Source: Chitinophagales bacterium
Lineage (GTDB): Bacteria > Bacteroidota > Bacteroidia > Chitinophagales > UBA2359
Length of the DNA stretch: 6,335 bases
NCBI GenBank assembly: GCA_020629595.1
Contig: JAHDDA010000158.1
Coordinates: 1-6,335, forward strand
Reading direction: 5' to 3'
Shown here: positions 6,209 to 6,335 of the stretch, piece by piece
Numbering within the stretch: position 1 is the stretch's first letter
Layout of the letters: every line of letters starts with the position of its first letter
Made by a program: the position numbers and the translations under genes
The notes under the pieces: generated by a model
The model's database searches: none
Seen by the model: only the letters and a program-made list of their open reading frames with translations
Told to the model about the DNA's origin: nothing

Positions 6209-6335
6209 TTCTCCAAATTTGGGATTTACAGCGGCGTTTTTTGTAATTTCTTTTATTTTTCTTTTGTTACTTTTACTAATTCTTGAACAGCACCTAGGTC
6301 ATTTACTTCTATGAATTCATTGTTTTTAAGTAATT
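6209..6335 (-). pseudogene. 5' portion of the methyltransferase gene, carrying a frameshift near 6288 and cut by the window edge
   Basis: Read from the right edge, one frame gives LLKNNEFIEVNDLGA and then runs out of family to a TAA at 6253-6255 (VQELVKVTKEK, stop). The neighbouring frame, which leads into the methyltransferase body, gives SRISKSNKRKIKEITKNAAV from about 6286 downward. Adding one G on the coding strand between the codons for GA and SR, that is one extra C beside 6288 on the plus strand, joins them into DLGAGSRISKSNKRK. The D-x-G-A-G-S-R block is what I recall at this position in Bacteroidota homologues. The remaining N-terminus lies beyond 6335. The reading frames are seen directly; the homologue comparison is from memory. 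Confidence 0.75.

Noticed and set aside
1..6335. A novel defence, mobile or biosynthetic system
   Set aside because: Every gene fits a known metabolic, secretion or methyltransferase family, with no nuclease, toxin, integrase, repeat array or clustered unknown proteins.

Overview
The window is A+T-rich bacterial DNA that reads as Bacteroidota, most likely Flavobacteriia or a relative. A PorP/SprF-family outer-membrane protein, found only in this phylum, is the strongest sign. Supporting signs are starts without Shine-Dalgarno sequences, a TAnnTTTG-type promoter element, and a methyltransferase family carrying a D-x-G-A-G-S-R motif that I know from Flavobacteriia. I see no RNA gene, CRISPR array, transposase, integrase or phage gene, and no gene-free stretch over 300 bases.

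Layout. Positions 1-2259 (+) hold two tandem GH13 alpha-amylase-family genes. The first is cut by the left edge, the second is complete with a signal peptide, and a 52-bp spacer between them contains an imperfect inverted repeat. They are probably the end of a starch/maltodextrin-use cluster. A PorP/SprF-like gene (2270-3205, -) converges on them with a 10-bp gap. Upstream of it a second minus-strand group is transcribed in the order 2-oxoacid dehydrogenase E2 (4293-5624), phosphatidylserine synthase pssA (3558-4256), purS (3310-3561). The E2-pssA gap is 36 bp and pssA/purS overlap by the 4 bases ATGA, so the three are probably one operon. A good TAnnTTTG element lies 37 bp upstream of the E2 start. 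The right end (5708-6335, -) is a SAM-dependent methyltransferase gene, cut by the window edge and broken by an apparent one-base deletion near 6288.

The groups are functionally separate: extracytoplasmic alpha-glucan breakdown, a T9SS-related outer-membrane protein, and core metabolism (acyl-CoA formation, phospholipid synthesis, purine synthesis). Nothing here amounts to an undescribed system. The points most worth a second look are the methyltransferase frameshift, the stand-alone purS translationally coupled to pssA, and the inverted repeat between the two glycosidase genes.
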